Source: Anolis sagrei (Eukaryota > Chordata > Lepidosauria > Squamata > Anolidae). From it: a stretch of DNA of 64,000 bases. Of this stretch, positions 35,216 to 46,200 are shown in pieces (position 1 is the stretch's first letter; each line of letters starts with the position of its first letter). Below the pieces are notes generated by a model. That model made no database searches. It saw only the letters and a program-made list of their open reading frames with translations, and was not told where the DNA came from. The stretch lies in assembly GCF_037176765.1 (NCBI RefSeq), contig NC_090025.1, forward strand, positions 75,431,545 to 75,495,544, in the 5' to 3' direction. Both the position numbers and the translations under genes were made by a program.

Positions 35216-35650
35216 AGTTAACTATGGTGTTCTACGGATGTGAGAGCTGGACCATAGGGAAGGCTGAGCGAAGGAAGATAGATGCTTTTGAACTGTGGTG
35301 TTGGAGGAAAAGTTCTGAGAGTGCCTTGGACTGCAAGAAGATCCAACCAGTCCATACTTCAAAAAATAAAGCCTGACTGCTCATTGGAGGGAAGGATCGT
35401 AGAGGCCAAGATGAAGTACTTTGGCCACATCATGAGAAGAAAGAAAAGCTTAGTGAAGACAATGATGCTGGAGGAAATGGAAGGAAAAAGGAAGAGGGGC
35501 CAACCAAGATGGATGGATGGTATCCTTGAAGTGACTGGCTTGACCTTGAAGGAGCTGGGGTGGTGATGGCCGACAGGTCACAAAGCGTCAAAAAGTCAGA
35601 AAGGTCACAAAGAGTCAGAAACGACTGAATGAATGAACAACAACAAGCTA
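35216..35650 (+). mobile_element. Bov-B (RTE) LINE 3' end
   Basis: Coding end YGCESWTI, KAERRKIDAFELWCWRK, VPWTARRSNQSILQKIKPDC, EAKMKYFGHIMRRKKSLVKT and RKRGQPRWMDGILEVTGLTL, a well-known RTE/Bov-B C-terminus, followed by GAGTCAGAAACGACTGAATG and a CAACAACAA tail. It carries at least one frame break between the FELWCW block and the rest. 5' truncated, as usual for the family. Confidence 0.92.
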
Positions 35651-35653
35651 TGG

Positions 35654-36429
35654 TGTTGTAGATCAGCCAGAGGCTGGTGGTTTAAATGATGATTTAGAGA
35701 GGATTGTGGGCTTTCCTGTGACACAAAGTGATGGCCCTCAAATCTGGGAAATTCAAGCCTGAGAAATAATGGTTCTCTCTGCGAAAAAACTGTCTTGAAA
35801 AGTGCAAGGCTTCAAGACCAGTCAGAGGAGCCAAAAGAAGCAAAAGCAGATAAGGAATCGAGTGAAGAGAGTGATAAGAAGGGTTCCCAGGAGAAACCAC
35901 CTGTAGCTATGGAGATCAACAAAAGTCTTTGTTTACAAATCAGAGCTAAATAGAGATTATGTGGGAAAGTTGTGGAGAAAATTCACAGGAGATGTAATGC
36001 TTTCATTCAACAAGTTGTTTACCTTAAGAGCAGTTCAGGCAACTATGTGTTAGAGTGAGAAGCTAAGCCTGAGTTCTTTGGTTCCTAGTTCAAGTCAAGC
36101 CTTGGTTTTAGATTTAATATATCCTGGAAGTTTTCTATGTTCTTGTTTCATGTACTCCTGTTCAAGTTTTTACTAGTTATACCTGCTTGCTTGTGGACTT
36201 ATGCAGTACCTATGTTTTCTGGCTGTTCCTGGACATTGTCACTTGTGGAACCTTATGAGACATTTGGATTGTTGTTTGGTTAACACCTGTTGCTAATCTT
36301 TTTTGGATTATGTTTCTTATTACTGCTTTTTTATATGTTTTTATGTGTTTTTACAATAAACTGTTTGTTTATATTCCTGAATCCTTATGTGGTACAGTGG
36401 TCATGGGTGTTTCCACGTCTGGAATGCAA
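35654..36429 (+). mobile_element. Solo LTR abutting the Bov-B end
   Basis: It begins TGTTGTAGATCAGCC and ends near GGAATGCAAG, with AATAAA at 36355-36360 about 70 bp before the end. Same family as 54985-55803 (shared GATGATTTAGAGAGGATTGT and AGTTCAGGCAA). Fossil; no internal region. The exact ends are approximate. Confidence 0.78.
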
Positions 36430-36557
36430 GGCATGGATTTCAATAGAAGGACTGTACTCCCTGCGTAAGCACCCAGCTATCCCTTTGCATCAAATAACAT
36501 AGTAAATGTAAATATATGAAAGATAAGAGTATGCTGTTCTAATAATTTGAGGTAAGA

Positions 36558-37023
36558 TACACTATGCAACACAACTTTTGTTTCTGAGTTATAAATGTCA
36601 TTTTCTAATTGGTTCTATCAAAAACATTGGAAAAATTTAATGAACTGCACACAAAAAAAAATCCGGCAGCTCATTTTGCTATAGTTTTGCAATGAATATC
36701 TCATAGAGTCTCAACCAATTCAACATAGTTTGTGGCAGCCACAAAAATGAAGTTTCTGGAGTATAACAAGTGCGACACAATTAAACAGGAATTAACACTT
36801 TCAGACCTTCTTATAGTAACACCAGAGGCACTCCAAGTGGCCAGCTACTGGTCAAAGGACATTTAATCAACTACCAAGCTTGCAAACTTTGTGTTTTGTT
36901 TGTTTGTTTGTTTGTTTGTTTGTTTGTTAAAAATGCAATACAACTGTTTGGTTTGCTCCTGACACGATAAATAAAAAACACTTTCAGAGCAGAAACAGAT
37001 TTTTTTTTAATTGTTACATAGTG
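36558..37023. mobile_element. MITE, TIR CACTATGTAACA, split by a LINE/SINE tail
   Basis: The left end TACACTATGCAACACAAC and right end GTTACATAGTG frame the element. The inserted piece (36815-36967) is bordered by AACACTTTCAGA on both sides, a 12-bp target duplication. Confidence 0.72.
36815..36967 (+). mobile_element. LINE or SINE 3' tail inserted in the MITE
   Basis: AAGTGGCCAGCTACTGGTCA, a GTTT repeat (36897-36928) and TTTGCTCCTGACACGATAAA then TAAA. The tail resembles the ends of squamate SINEs of the 43447-43832 type. Target duplication seen. Confidence 0.65.
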
Positions 37024-37357
37024 ATATCTGCAAATATCTTTTATCTCGGTGTTCTTTACGAAATCAAAACATTTACGAACAAGCTAAGAAAACAATTTCA
37101 TGGTCAAAACCACAAACTAAAGCCTATGACTAAAAAAACCCAATGCTAATGAATAGGATTATAGCTGCTATACATTTACAGATATATAATGCTGGTGGAT
37201 ACCTAAATGTATCCAAATCTATTTGATTTGGTGTGAGATTTTTTTCAATTGATGGCAAAAAGAAATCAGAGATCAATTTGGCTTTGAGTCTCTCTATAAA
37301 GACCCAACATTTCCAAATCAATACTGTAGCTGTATTGTAATAATCTACTTCCAATTA
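37024..37357. other. Unassigned intergenic sequence
   Basis: No gene or repeat recognised between the two MITE copies. Confidence 0.4.
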
Positions 37358-37620
37358 CACTATATAACAAAATTTGAAAAAATTTCTGTTCCTGGTTTTA
37401 AAGTGTTATTTCCTGTTTAATTGTGTGGCACTTAGTTAGAAAGTAGTTGTTATATTCCAGAAACTTTGTTTCTGTGACTGCCACAAACTATGTTGAATTG
37501 GTTGAGACTCAATGAGATATTCACTGAAAAACTATAGAACCACATTTTCCCACATTTTTATGATAGAACCAATTAAGAGATGATATTTATAAGACAGGAA
37601 CAAAATTGTGTTACATAGTG
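37358..37620. mobile_element. MITE, same family, inverted orientation, TTA flanks
   Basis: 263 bp with ends CACTATATAAC and GTTACATAGTG, flanked by TTA on each side. The core ATGATAGAACCAATTAAGAG is shared (as reverse) with 36600-36625 and resembles the core at 12125. Confidence 0.82.
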
Positions 37621-37924
37621 TTATTTGTAGTATTGATGGTACTTTAATTGTTCCTGACAATTAAGGAAAACATGTAAAGTGTGACAACCTGAGAACTTTA
37701 TCCAAAATTTTGCAAAGATCTCAATGGCTGGCTGAGCAAAAATATGAACCGAGACACATGTAATACAGTCTTTTCCTTTGTTGCTCCAAGCTTTTTAGGA
37801 AAAAAAATGACCCTGGCAACTCCACCCTGTGATTAAGAAGAAACCCTTACATCTGTTTCAAATCTAGATCTCTGACAAGGCTAATTTGTACTTTTCCACA
37901 GAGGCATGTGGGCCACTACCCTAG

Positions 37925-38110
37925 GGCCCTTTCACACAACACAAATAGAGGGCTTTTATTCCACTCAGTTTCAACTTAAGAAATATTAGTATTTACATTT
38001 TAAAGAGGATTGCAAAGGCCCCATTTGCATTGCAATATAATGCAGTTTGAAACTGTGTTATATGGTCAGTGTAGACGCATATAAAGCTGCATTATATGAG
38101 TCTACAGTCC
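37925..38110. mobile_element. Decayed palindromic MITE fragments
   Basis: GGGCCCTTTCACACAACAC and ATAATGCAGTTTGAAACTGT plus GCATTATATGAGTCTACAG are partial ends of the ATAATCCAG and 62215-type families. Confidence 0.45.
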
Positions 38111-38178
38111 TGGTTCCCAAAGTAGAGCATATGCAATTTGATTTTTAAAGAAGGCAGTTAGAGAATGAGTCATTAATA

Positions 38179-38720
38179 GGGCTGGGCAACCACGGAAAAA
38201 AATGTTTCTAAAATCGATTCGTTTTTGGGGGGGTTTTGCGTTTCGATTTTTAAAAGAATTCCGAAATTTTTCTTTTAAAAAGTTCGATATTTACAAAATT
38301 TCGTAAATTACAAAACAATTACGAAACAATTACGAAACAATTACGAAACAATTACGAATCGATTCATTAATGGCGGACGCGACCGCGCAATACGCTAAAA
38401 AACCTCCAAATGGGACAGGGGGAACTTCTGAAGCTTCCCTCTCCCTCTGTTGTTGACTGTTGGTGTGATATTTATATATTTTTTTCACTGATTAAACAAA
38501 CAACAACTATAAAACTTGCCCCAGACATGCGGAAATAATAACGAAACGATTTCGAAACGATAACGAAACGAATACAAAACGAATTCGAAACAATTACGAA
38601 ACGAATTTAAAAATTCGTTTCGTTTTTAGTTGCTCCTGAATGGTTCGTTATCGCTTTGTTATCAAAAAAATAACGAATTTTTAACGAATTACGAAATTAC
38701 GAAACGAAACCGCCCAGCCC
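38179..38720. mobile_element. DNA-transposon derivative, TIR GGGCTGGGC, TA TSD
   Basis: The ends GGGCTGGGC and GCCCAGCCC are bordered by TA. The interior is dominated by CGAAACAATTACGAAAC-type repeats in both halves, which pair as an imperfect hairpin, around a unique centre (38360-38500). No coding sequence. Confidence 0.8.
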
Positions 38721-38721
38721 T

Positions 38722-39056
38722 ATTTTTGGCCTTCCTTATGGTTCTAGGGGCCTCATATACAATATATATATTGTGGCACATGTTTAAAATTAAAATCAGA
38801 ATGTATACAGTGGGAAGGGGGAAAGCCCCCTCATAGAGAAGAGTGGGAAGAGCATGAGCAGCATGGAAAAGTGAGTCACTTTCATTCCAAACTCCTCTTA
38901 TTCTTCTTTTGACATTACAAGCTATACAAAATAAATAAAAAATGTATTTTTCTGCATATGAATATAGCAAGAAATTTGTGGAAAAAAATCCAAAGCACAA
39001 TTACTATTTTGATAAGTCTATATTTTTGTATTTTATATACACACACACACACACAC
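38722..39056. other. Unassigned, ends with AC repeat
   Basis: A short (AC)n repeat lies at 39041-39057. Nothing else recognised. Confidence 0.4.
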
Positions 39057-39343
39057 AAGCTGTCCCCTGCCATGTGTTGCTGTGGCCCAGTCTGTGTATA
39101 TGTGCTGTGTATATATATATTTGTGTATATGTGTATATATGTGTGTTTGCGTATATATAAGTGGTTTTGCGCATGCGTTATAATGTAATTTTATTTTTGG
39201 CTTTTTAAGTCTCTTCTGCTGTGTTTTTCAGTGTTTTTATGAGTGATGGTCATTCGTTGGCCTGATCTGTGTATTGTGTCCAAATTTGGTGTCAATCCGT
39301 CCAGTGGTTTTTGAGTTATGTTAATCCCACAAACAAACATTAC
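39057..39343 (-). mobile_element. Helitron, short copy
   Basis: TGTGTTGCTGTGGCCCAGTC is the reverse of the Helitron 3' hairpin. TGTCAATCCGTCCAGTGG and GTTTTTGAGTTATGTTAATC then AACATTACAT are the reverse of its 5' end. It lacks the hAT and CR1 cargo of the two longer copies. Confidence 0.75.
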
Positions 39344-39760
39344 ATTGGGTTCTTGTGGGTTTTTTCAGGCTATATGGCCATGTTCTAGAGGCATTTTCTC
39401 CTGACGTTTCGCCTGCATCTCAGAGGTAGTGAGGTCTGTTGGAATTAGGAAAATGGGTTAATATATCTGTGGAATGACTGGGGTGGGGCAAAGAGCTCTT
39501 CTCTGCTAGAGCTGGGTGTGAATGTTTTAACTGACCACCTTCATTAGCATTTGAAGCCTGGCTGAGCCTGGGGGAATCTTTTGTTGAGAGGTGTTAAGAT
39601 GTGCCTGGTTGTTTCCTCTCTGCTGTTTTGCTGTTGTAATTTGAGAGTTTTTTAATACTGGCAGCCAGATTTTGTTCATTTTCAAGGTCTCCTCCTTTCT
39701 GTTTTAATTGTCCATATGCTTGTGGATTTCAATGGCTTCTCTGTGTAGTCCATTTTACAG
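39344..39760 (-). mobile_element. Penelope-like element 3' end
   Basis: On the minus strand REAIEIHKHMDN and NRKEETL, MNKIWLPVLKNS match the C-terminal end of Penelope-like (GIY-YIG) retroelements. A 3' segment ends CTAGAACATGGCCATATAGC. It abuts the Helitron at 39343. Confidence 0.8.
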
Positions 39761-39995
39761 GGGGAAATTGCACCCCCTAGTGGCCTCTACCTGGATTATA
39801 GAACAGTACCCATTCTACTATAATTTGAGCAAGTTATTTGTGTTATTGAAATGTTTGTTAAATGTCTTTTCATCTTGCAGTCTGTTACAAGAAATATATT
39901 GTTTTCTGTAGAGCTCAGGTATATACTAATTGGAATTACAAGTGTAATTTTTTTCTATGTAGCTGAGGTCTATTTCCATGGATGGCTAAGCAACT

Positions 39996-40158
39996 CACAC
40001 TAGAGGAAAAAGTCCACTTAAAATCTGGTTTCTGTCTTCTGCAGAATTCTGGGGTTTGTAGTTTAGTGAGGCTGTTAAAGGCTCCTCCCTAAACTACAAA
40101 CCCCAGAATTTTGCAAGAGGCAGAAACTGTATTTAAGTGATTTTTTTTCTCTAGTGTG
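39996..40158. mobile_element. Near-perfect hairpin MITE, CACTAGAG ends
   Basis: CACACTAGAGGAAAAAGTCC, GCAGAATTCTGGGGTTTGTA on the left pairs with TACAAACCCCAGAATTTTGC, TTTCTCTAGTGTG on the right. Arms of about 70 nt surround a 20-nt centre. Confidence 0.85.
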
Positions 40159-40396
40159 ATGAGGTTATTGGTATAGGCAAATTTGGCAAATGGGGCGAGA
40201 ACAAATTCTTATCTACTCCAAATTTGGCAAGAGCAGTAAACACATCTGCCATTTTTCACTGTGATTAACAAAAAATATCTCTTTCACTTCAAAACAATAT
40301 AATGTGGGCTTTGTGCTTTGTTTTAATGGAGAATTGTTCATTCTTCTGTGACGCTTCAGGGATTGCAAATATTTTTTAAAACAATGCTATCCTAGG

Positions 40397-41165
40397 TTGC
40401 TATGAGTTTTCCTGGCTGTATGGTCATGTTCCAGAAGCATTCTCTCCTGACATTTCACCCGCATCTAAGGCAGGCATCCTCAGAGGTTGCGAAGTCTGTT
40501 GGAAACTAGGCAAGTGAGGTTTATATAACAGGGAAATGTCCAGAGTGGGAGAAAGGACTCTTGTCTGCTTGAGGCAAGTGTGAATGTCGCAACTGGCCAC
40601 CTTGATTAGCATTGAATAGTCTTGCAGCTCCAAAGCCTGGCTGCTTCCTGTCTGGGGGAATCCTTTGTTGGGAGGTGTTAGCTGGTCCTGATTTTTCCTG
40701 TAGTGTTCTTTATTTACTGTCCTGACTTTAGAGGGTTTTTAAAATACTGGTAGCCAGATTTTGTTCATTTTCATGGTTTTCTCCTTTCTGTTGAAATTGT
40801 CCATATGCTTTTGGATTTCAATGGCTTCTTTGTGTATTCTGACAGTGGTTGCTAGAGAGGTCCAGCATTTCTGTGTTCTCAAATAATATGCTGTGTCCAG
40901 GTTGGTTTATCAGGTGCTCTGCTGAACCTGATGGGTTTGAACCTGATGGGTTTGAGGCTTTGAAGCTGCAAGGCCATTCAATGCTAATCAATGAAATATT
41001 CACACTTGCTCCAAGCAGACAAGAGTTCTTTCTCCCACCCTGGACTTTCCACAGATATATAAACCTCACTTACAAAGTTTCCAACAGAACTCACAACCTC
41101 TGAGGATGCCTGCCATAGATGTGGATGAAACGTCAGGAGAGAATGCACTCTGGAAAACTCCCAGT
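40397..41165. mobile_element. Penelope-like element, inverted (snap-back) copy
   Basis: The left arm 40397-40650 reads the 3' end in minus orientation, and 40650-40965 continues into coding sequence (minus strand LINQPGHSILFENTEMLDLS, typical of the family). The right arm about 40965-41165 repeats the 3' end in plus orientation (CCTCTGAGGATGCCTGCCAT, AACGTCAGGAGAGAATGC). Confidence 0.8.
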
Positions 41166-41901
41166 GTCTTCCCCCCTTTGTTGGTTATTATAATGTTACA
41201 GCTGATTTTAGCACACAAAAAAATATTAAAAGCTCTGGGCTGCTCATCATCCAAACCATTGCGAATCAATGCTGAAACAACAATTTAATTAATCCCACAT
41301 TTTAATTGTTTGATTTTGGATCCAAGGTGATCTGATTCACACGACACATGCATAAATCTAATCCAATCATTTATTTCAAGTAGATGCATACATTTTCCAA
41401 AATAGATGCAACTTTGTTGTAAACAGCACCTCACCTAGCTATAAAATCTGCAGACATAAACAAAAAATCTCAAAGCACCATCACACTGCTTTAAAAAAAA
41501 AGTAAACAGGTTTAGCAAGTTGTACATAAATGAAGCCAGTAAAATAAATCATGGGATTCCCCCTCCCCCACTCAAATAATTATTTGACAAAAATCAATAA
41601 TTTCCATCTTGGTTTGTATTACTGAATCAAGGCATTTCCACACTCTACTGAAGCACCGGATTCAGGATCAGAACTGAGACTAGTAACTAGACTAAATATT
41701 TGACCAATCTTAAATCCCTATGTAATAAATCCACAAAAGGTTGTATCACTTGTACTGATAAAGTATGTATGGAAAATATATGGAAAAAAATTCTCAGAAA
41801 AGCATACTGATGTCAGCACCAAGGGTTATAATAAAATAATGGCCAAGAGACAAATTTAAGTCATGCTCAATCTACTGAAATCAATAGAGTGACTAATGTA
41901 A
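41166..41901. other. Unassigned; may include the SPATA18 downstream flank
   Basis: No gene or repeat recognised. A minus-strand AATAAA lies at 41370..41375. Confidence 0.35.
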
Positions 41902-42050
41902 GGCCCCTTCTGCACTGTCATATAATCCAGATTATCAATTCAGATAATCCACATTATCTGCTCTGAACCGGATTATATGACTCTACACTGACATATAATC
42001 CAGTTCAAAGCAGATAATCTGGATTTTTATGCAGTCTAGAAGAGGTCTAA
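41902..42050. mobile_element. Palindromic MITE (ATAATCCAG family)
   Basis: AGGCCCCTTCTGCACTGTCA at the left pairs with the reverse of TGCAGTCTAGAAGAGGTC at the right. Four ATAATCCAG or GATAATCTGGAT blocks alternate inside. Other copies: 44893-45412 (split), 49443-49745 (nested pair), 50326-50466, 62271-62417. Confidence 0.82.
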
Positions 42051-42716
42051 ATCACATGGATTTGCACTGGTCTACTCTATGACTAAATGAGGATCCAACC
42101 CAATAGATCAACAGGTATACAGGAAATCTATATGCTATTTTTATTGCAATCCAATCTAAGAACTGTAAAAACTATAATCCGTGCTTTTGTGAGCACTTTT
42201 ACGGTGAGCTATCCAATGTCAAACATTTTGGAATCCCACTGATTTCATGGGATTTTATTGTATTTAATTTTGCACTGATTGTGCCTATAAGAAGCACCAG
42301 AAAATGACCTCTATTTTTTTCCCCCAAAAAGCTAGTCTTATAGCAAAATCCTGAGCATGTCATGGAGACAAGTTCCTGGCTCCCATGTTAGTGAAGTAGC
42401 AAATCCATTCTAGGTTTTGGCAAGCTTTCAATGAGCTGTCCAATGTGCTCAACCTATTTTGAAGATCGATTTCAGGCCATTGGATAGGTCTTCAAAGCCT
42501 GGATGAAAATCTGTAGTGGATTCCCTGCTCCACTGACATTGGAGCAACCAGTCACCACAAACTCAGAGTTTCAGTACATTGTAATGCTCAAGACATAACT
42601 GATCTCGTAAGTGAACGATCATGAAATCCAAACTATTCTCTGTGCCTATATATTTGTGAAAAAAACTTGCTCTTTGCTCAAAAGACTTATGTAAACATTT
42701 TTAAAAATCAAATTAA
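42051..42716 (-). other. Probable SPATA18 3' UTR or flank
   Basis: No gene recognised. Minus-strand AATAAA signals at 42254..42259 and 42140..42145 are the first candidates downstream of the SPATA18 stop, roughly 1 kb away. Assignment is inference only. Confidence 0.3.
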
Positions 42717-42955
42717 CATTGGGTTGTGGTAGGTTTTTTCGGGCTATATGGCCATGTTCTAGAAGCATTCTCTCCTGACGTTTCGCCTGCTTCTATGGCA
42801 AGCATCTTCGGAGGTAGTGAGACCTCACTACCTCTGAAGATGCTTGCAATAGATGCAGGCGAAACGTCAGGAGAAAATGCCTCTAGAACATGGCCATATA
42901 GCCCAAAAAAACCTACAACAACCCAGTGATTCCGGCCATGAAAGCCTTCGACAAT
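42717..42955. mobile_element. Penelope-like element, near-perfect palindrome
   Basis: The left arm runs from GGTTGTGGTAGGTTTTTTCG through CTCCTGACGTTTCGCCTGC to GGTAGTGAG. The right arm runs from CTCACTACCTCTGAAGATGC through GCAGGCGAAACGTCAGGAG to CCTACAACAACCC. The arms are about 105 bp with almost no loop, and 3' end sequence is present on both sides. No coding part. Confidence 0.88.
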
Positions 42956-43211
42956 ACATCAAATTAACATATTATATTAAAATACATATGTAATTTCTGA
43001 TTAAATCTCTTACATTCATTTCTTTTTTTAAAAAAATCCTAATATTATTTTTAAAAACTTCATTAAAAATCAATCCCAATTCACTCTACATTTGGAATGG
43101 TTCAAAACTGCTGTTCGCAATATTTGAGGTATTCTCGGAACAGGAGAAGGCACCACAGAAGCCGACTGATCCAGAAGTATACGAGAACCAACAAACTCAT
43201 ATCCAGTTAAG

Positions 43212-43219
43212 CTAAATTC
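43212..43219 (-). CDS. SPATA18: SPATA18 last coding exon (stop codon) and start of 3' UTR
   Basis: The acceptor CTCCAATAG is followed by GAATTTAG. With the single A left by the previous exon this reads Arg-Ile-stop, so the protein ends Pro-Arg-Ile, against Pro-Arg-Phe in human Mieap. The exon continues as 3' UTR below 43212. The nearest AATAAA signals on the minus strand that I found are at 42254..42259 and 42140..42145; neither can be confirmed as the cleavage signal from sequence alone. Confidence 0.85.
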
Positions 43220-46200
43220 CTATTGGAGAAAAATAAACATTTCAGTTTGGAACTTTAAAAATGTAATGATGACTTTAAAGCTCTGTGTGCTCCCAGGAAG
43301 ATGAAAGACTATACTTACACGGTTGAGTAGACCTGTATAGAATTGCACTACGAATCATTTCAGGATCCAGTATAAAGTGTAATGATGGTCATAGAACTGA
43401 CTTTTTCCAGAAAGATAGGACCATTTATGCTCAATGGCTATTATAAAGGTATTTTGGGTGGGGGGGGGGTTGCCATGTTAGGAGCGACTTGAGAAACTGC
43501 ATGTTGCTTTTGGTGTGAGAGAATTGGTCGTCTGCAAGGACGTTGCCCAGGGGATGCCCAGATGTTTTTGTTTTTTTGAAATTTTATTTATTGTTATTAT
43601 ACATACATCAGAGTAAGGATAAAATAATATAGTATGAGAAATTTTATAGTGACACCTGGATGTTTTGATGTTTTATTATCCTTGTGGGAGGCTTCTCTCA
43701 TGTCCCCACACGAGGAGCTGGAGCTGATAGAGGGTGCTCATCTGCGCTCTCCCCGGATTCGAACCTGCAACCTGTCGGTCTTCAGTCATGCCAGCACAGG
43801 GGTTTAACCCACTGCACCACCAGGGGCTTCTATTATAAAGTGAGTATCCCTTATCCAAAATGCTTGGGACAAGATATGTTTTGGGTTTTGGGACACCTGT
43901 ATTTACATGTAGATACATAATGAGATATCTTGGAGATGGGACCCAAGTCTAAAAATAAAATTCATTTGTGATTCATAAGCACCTTATTCACATAGCCTGA
44001 AGATAAGTTTATACAATATTTTAATAATTCTCTGCCTGAAACAACATTTGTGTACACGGAGCCATCAGAGATGAAAGGTGTCACTATCTCCGCCATCCAT
44101 GCAGACAATTTTGGAGTATTTCAGAGTCAGAATTCTGGATAAGAGTTGCTCAACCTGTATCAATCGTAGAATCATATTACTTAGCATAACAAGATCTTCT
44201 TCTCTTCCCTTAAACCAGTGGTTCTCAACCTGTGGGTCCCCAGATGTTTTGGCTTTCAACTCCCAGAAATCCTAACAGCTGGTTAGTTAGTTGGGATTTC
44301 TGTGAGTTGTAGGCCAAAACACCTGGGGATCCACAGGTTGAGAAACACTGCCTTAAACCTATCCCAAACATTGAATATAGCAAGTTTCTCAGCTCTTTGG
44401 AGAAGATTCATAGTATGCAGTGGGGGTATCCAAGGAAATAAGAATTACTCGCCTCCCATTCAATTGATGAAAATAGTTTCACATGTCAGAACTGGCCAAA
44501 GGTTTCATGGATATAATCAATCTACCCCGGATTTTATTCCAGATTTTAAAATAGTGAATTGCTGAATTGATTCAGAGCAGTGATTCTCAACTTGTGATGT
44601 TTTGGCCTTCAACTCTCAGAAATCCTAACAGCTGGTAAACTGGTTGGGATTTCTGGGAGTTGTAGGACAAAACACATGGAGACCCACAGGTTGAGATCCA
44701 CTGATTTAGAGGACAGGATTCAACCCTTGGGAGGGCTCCTTTAAATAAAACCCAGAGCAGATTCATCCCATTTCAAAGCTACTGGTCACCACAGGCAGTG
44801 TCAAAACAAAAGCTGTGGGTTCCATATGTTAATTTCAATATGCTTAGTTCTATGTTGGATGCTGGGGATTAGGCATTATATCCCCAAAAAGAGCTCTCAG
44901 TCCCCTTCTATACTGCCATATAATCCAGATTGTCAAAACAGATAATCTACATCAGGGGTCCTCAAACTAAGTCCCCAGGGCCGAATACAACCCTCCAAGA
45001 TCATTTACCCAGCCCTCACTCAGGGTCAATCTAAGTCTGAAATGACTTGAAAGCACAACAGTCCTATTTCATCAGCCAAAGGCAGGCCCACACTTCCCAC
45101 TGAAATACTAATAAGTTTATATTTGTTAAAATTGTTCTTCATTTTAATTATTGTATTGTTTTTAAATGTTTTTGGACTACAAATAAGATATGTGCAGTGT
45201 GCATTGGAATTCATTCATGCTTTTTTCAAATTATAATCCGGCCTTCCAACAGTTTGAGGGACTGTGACCTGGCCCTCTGTTTAAAAGAAATTGAGGACCC
45301 CTGATCTATATTATATCTGCTTTGAACTGGATTATATGAGTCTACACTGCCATAAATCCAGTTCAAAGCAGATAATGTGGACTTTATTTGGCAGTGTAGA
45401 AGGGGCCTCAGAGGAACCACTGCTAGATGTCATTGCATAGTTGTCTACCTACAGCAGATATTGGAATAGGAGCCATCTGGATGACCTGAGACCTGGGGAC
45501 CAAAGAATTGGAGACCAAGCATAGACCCATAGCAGAAGCCTATTGAAGATACTAAAAGAACAATACGTCCTTACGTTCATGGAGAGTCGCTAAGGAACAG
45601 TGCTGTTTTGAAGAAAAATAACACTGAATAATCATTAGATTTTCTGTTTACTTGATTATTCGAGCATTTTAAAGCCATGATCGTCTAAGTTCTGAATGTG
45701 CCCACTTACTTGGGCTTCCGCTCCTTAGCGGTGAAGGGCTGCGGTGTCGAGGTGGCTAGAAGATAAAGAACAAAAGGGAGATGAGATAACATGACTGACC
45801 CATCCCAACACATTTTGATCTAGAACAGTGGTTCTCAACCTGGAGTCCCCAGATGCTTTTGGCCTTCAACTCTCAGGAATCCTAACAGCTGGTAAACTGG
45901 CTGGGATTTCTGGGAGTTGTAGGCCAAAAACATATGGGGACCCCAGGTTGAGAACCACTGATCTAGAAAGATCTCCACTTATACATTTGAATTTATACAT
46001 TCTCTTACATTCATCCACCAACCCAAACACGATAAGAAAAGGAGGAGAAGGGGGAGAACTGGATGTTTTCAGGTGAGATACTCAACTATACAGTTAGTCC
46101 TCTACATTCACTGGGCTTTAGGGTGCAGGAGAGCCAAGGAAGATTTTTTATAATCTTTTTTTTACCGGAGAGAACAGCTCTTTAGGAATCTCTAGATCAG

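Noticed and set aside
1-43000. Exons of USP46, expected next to SPATA18 in vertebrates
   Set aside because: No frame resembling the deubiquitinase was found; the gene may lie further left or elsewhere.
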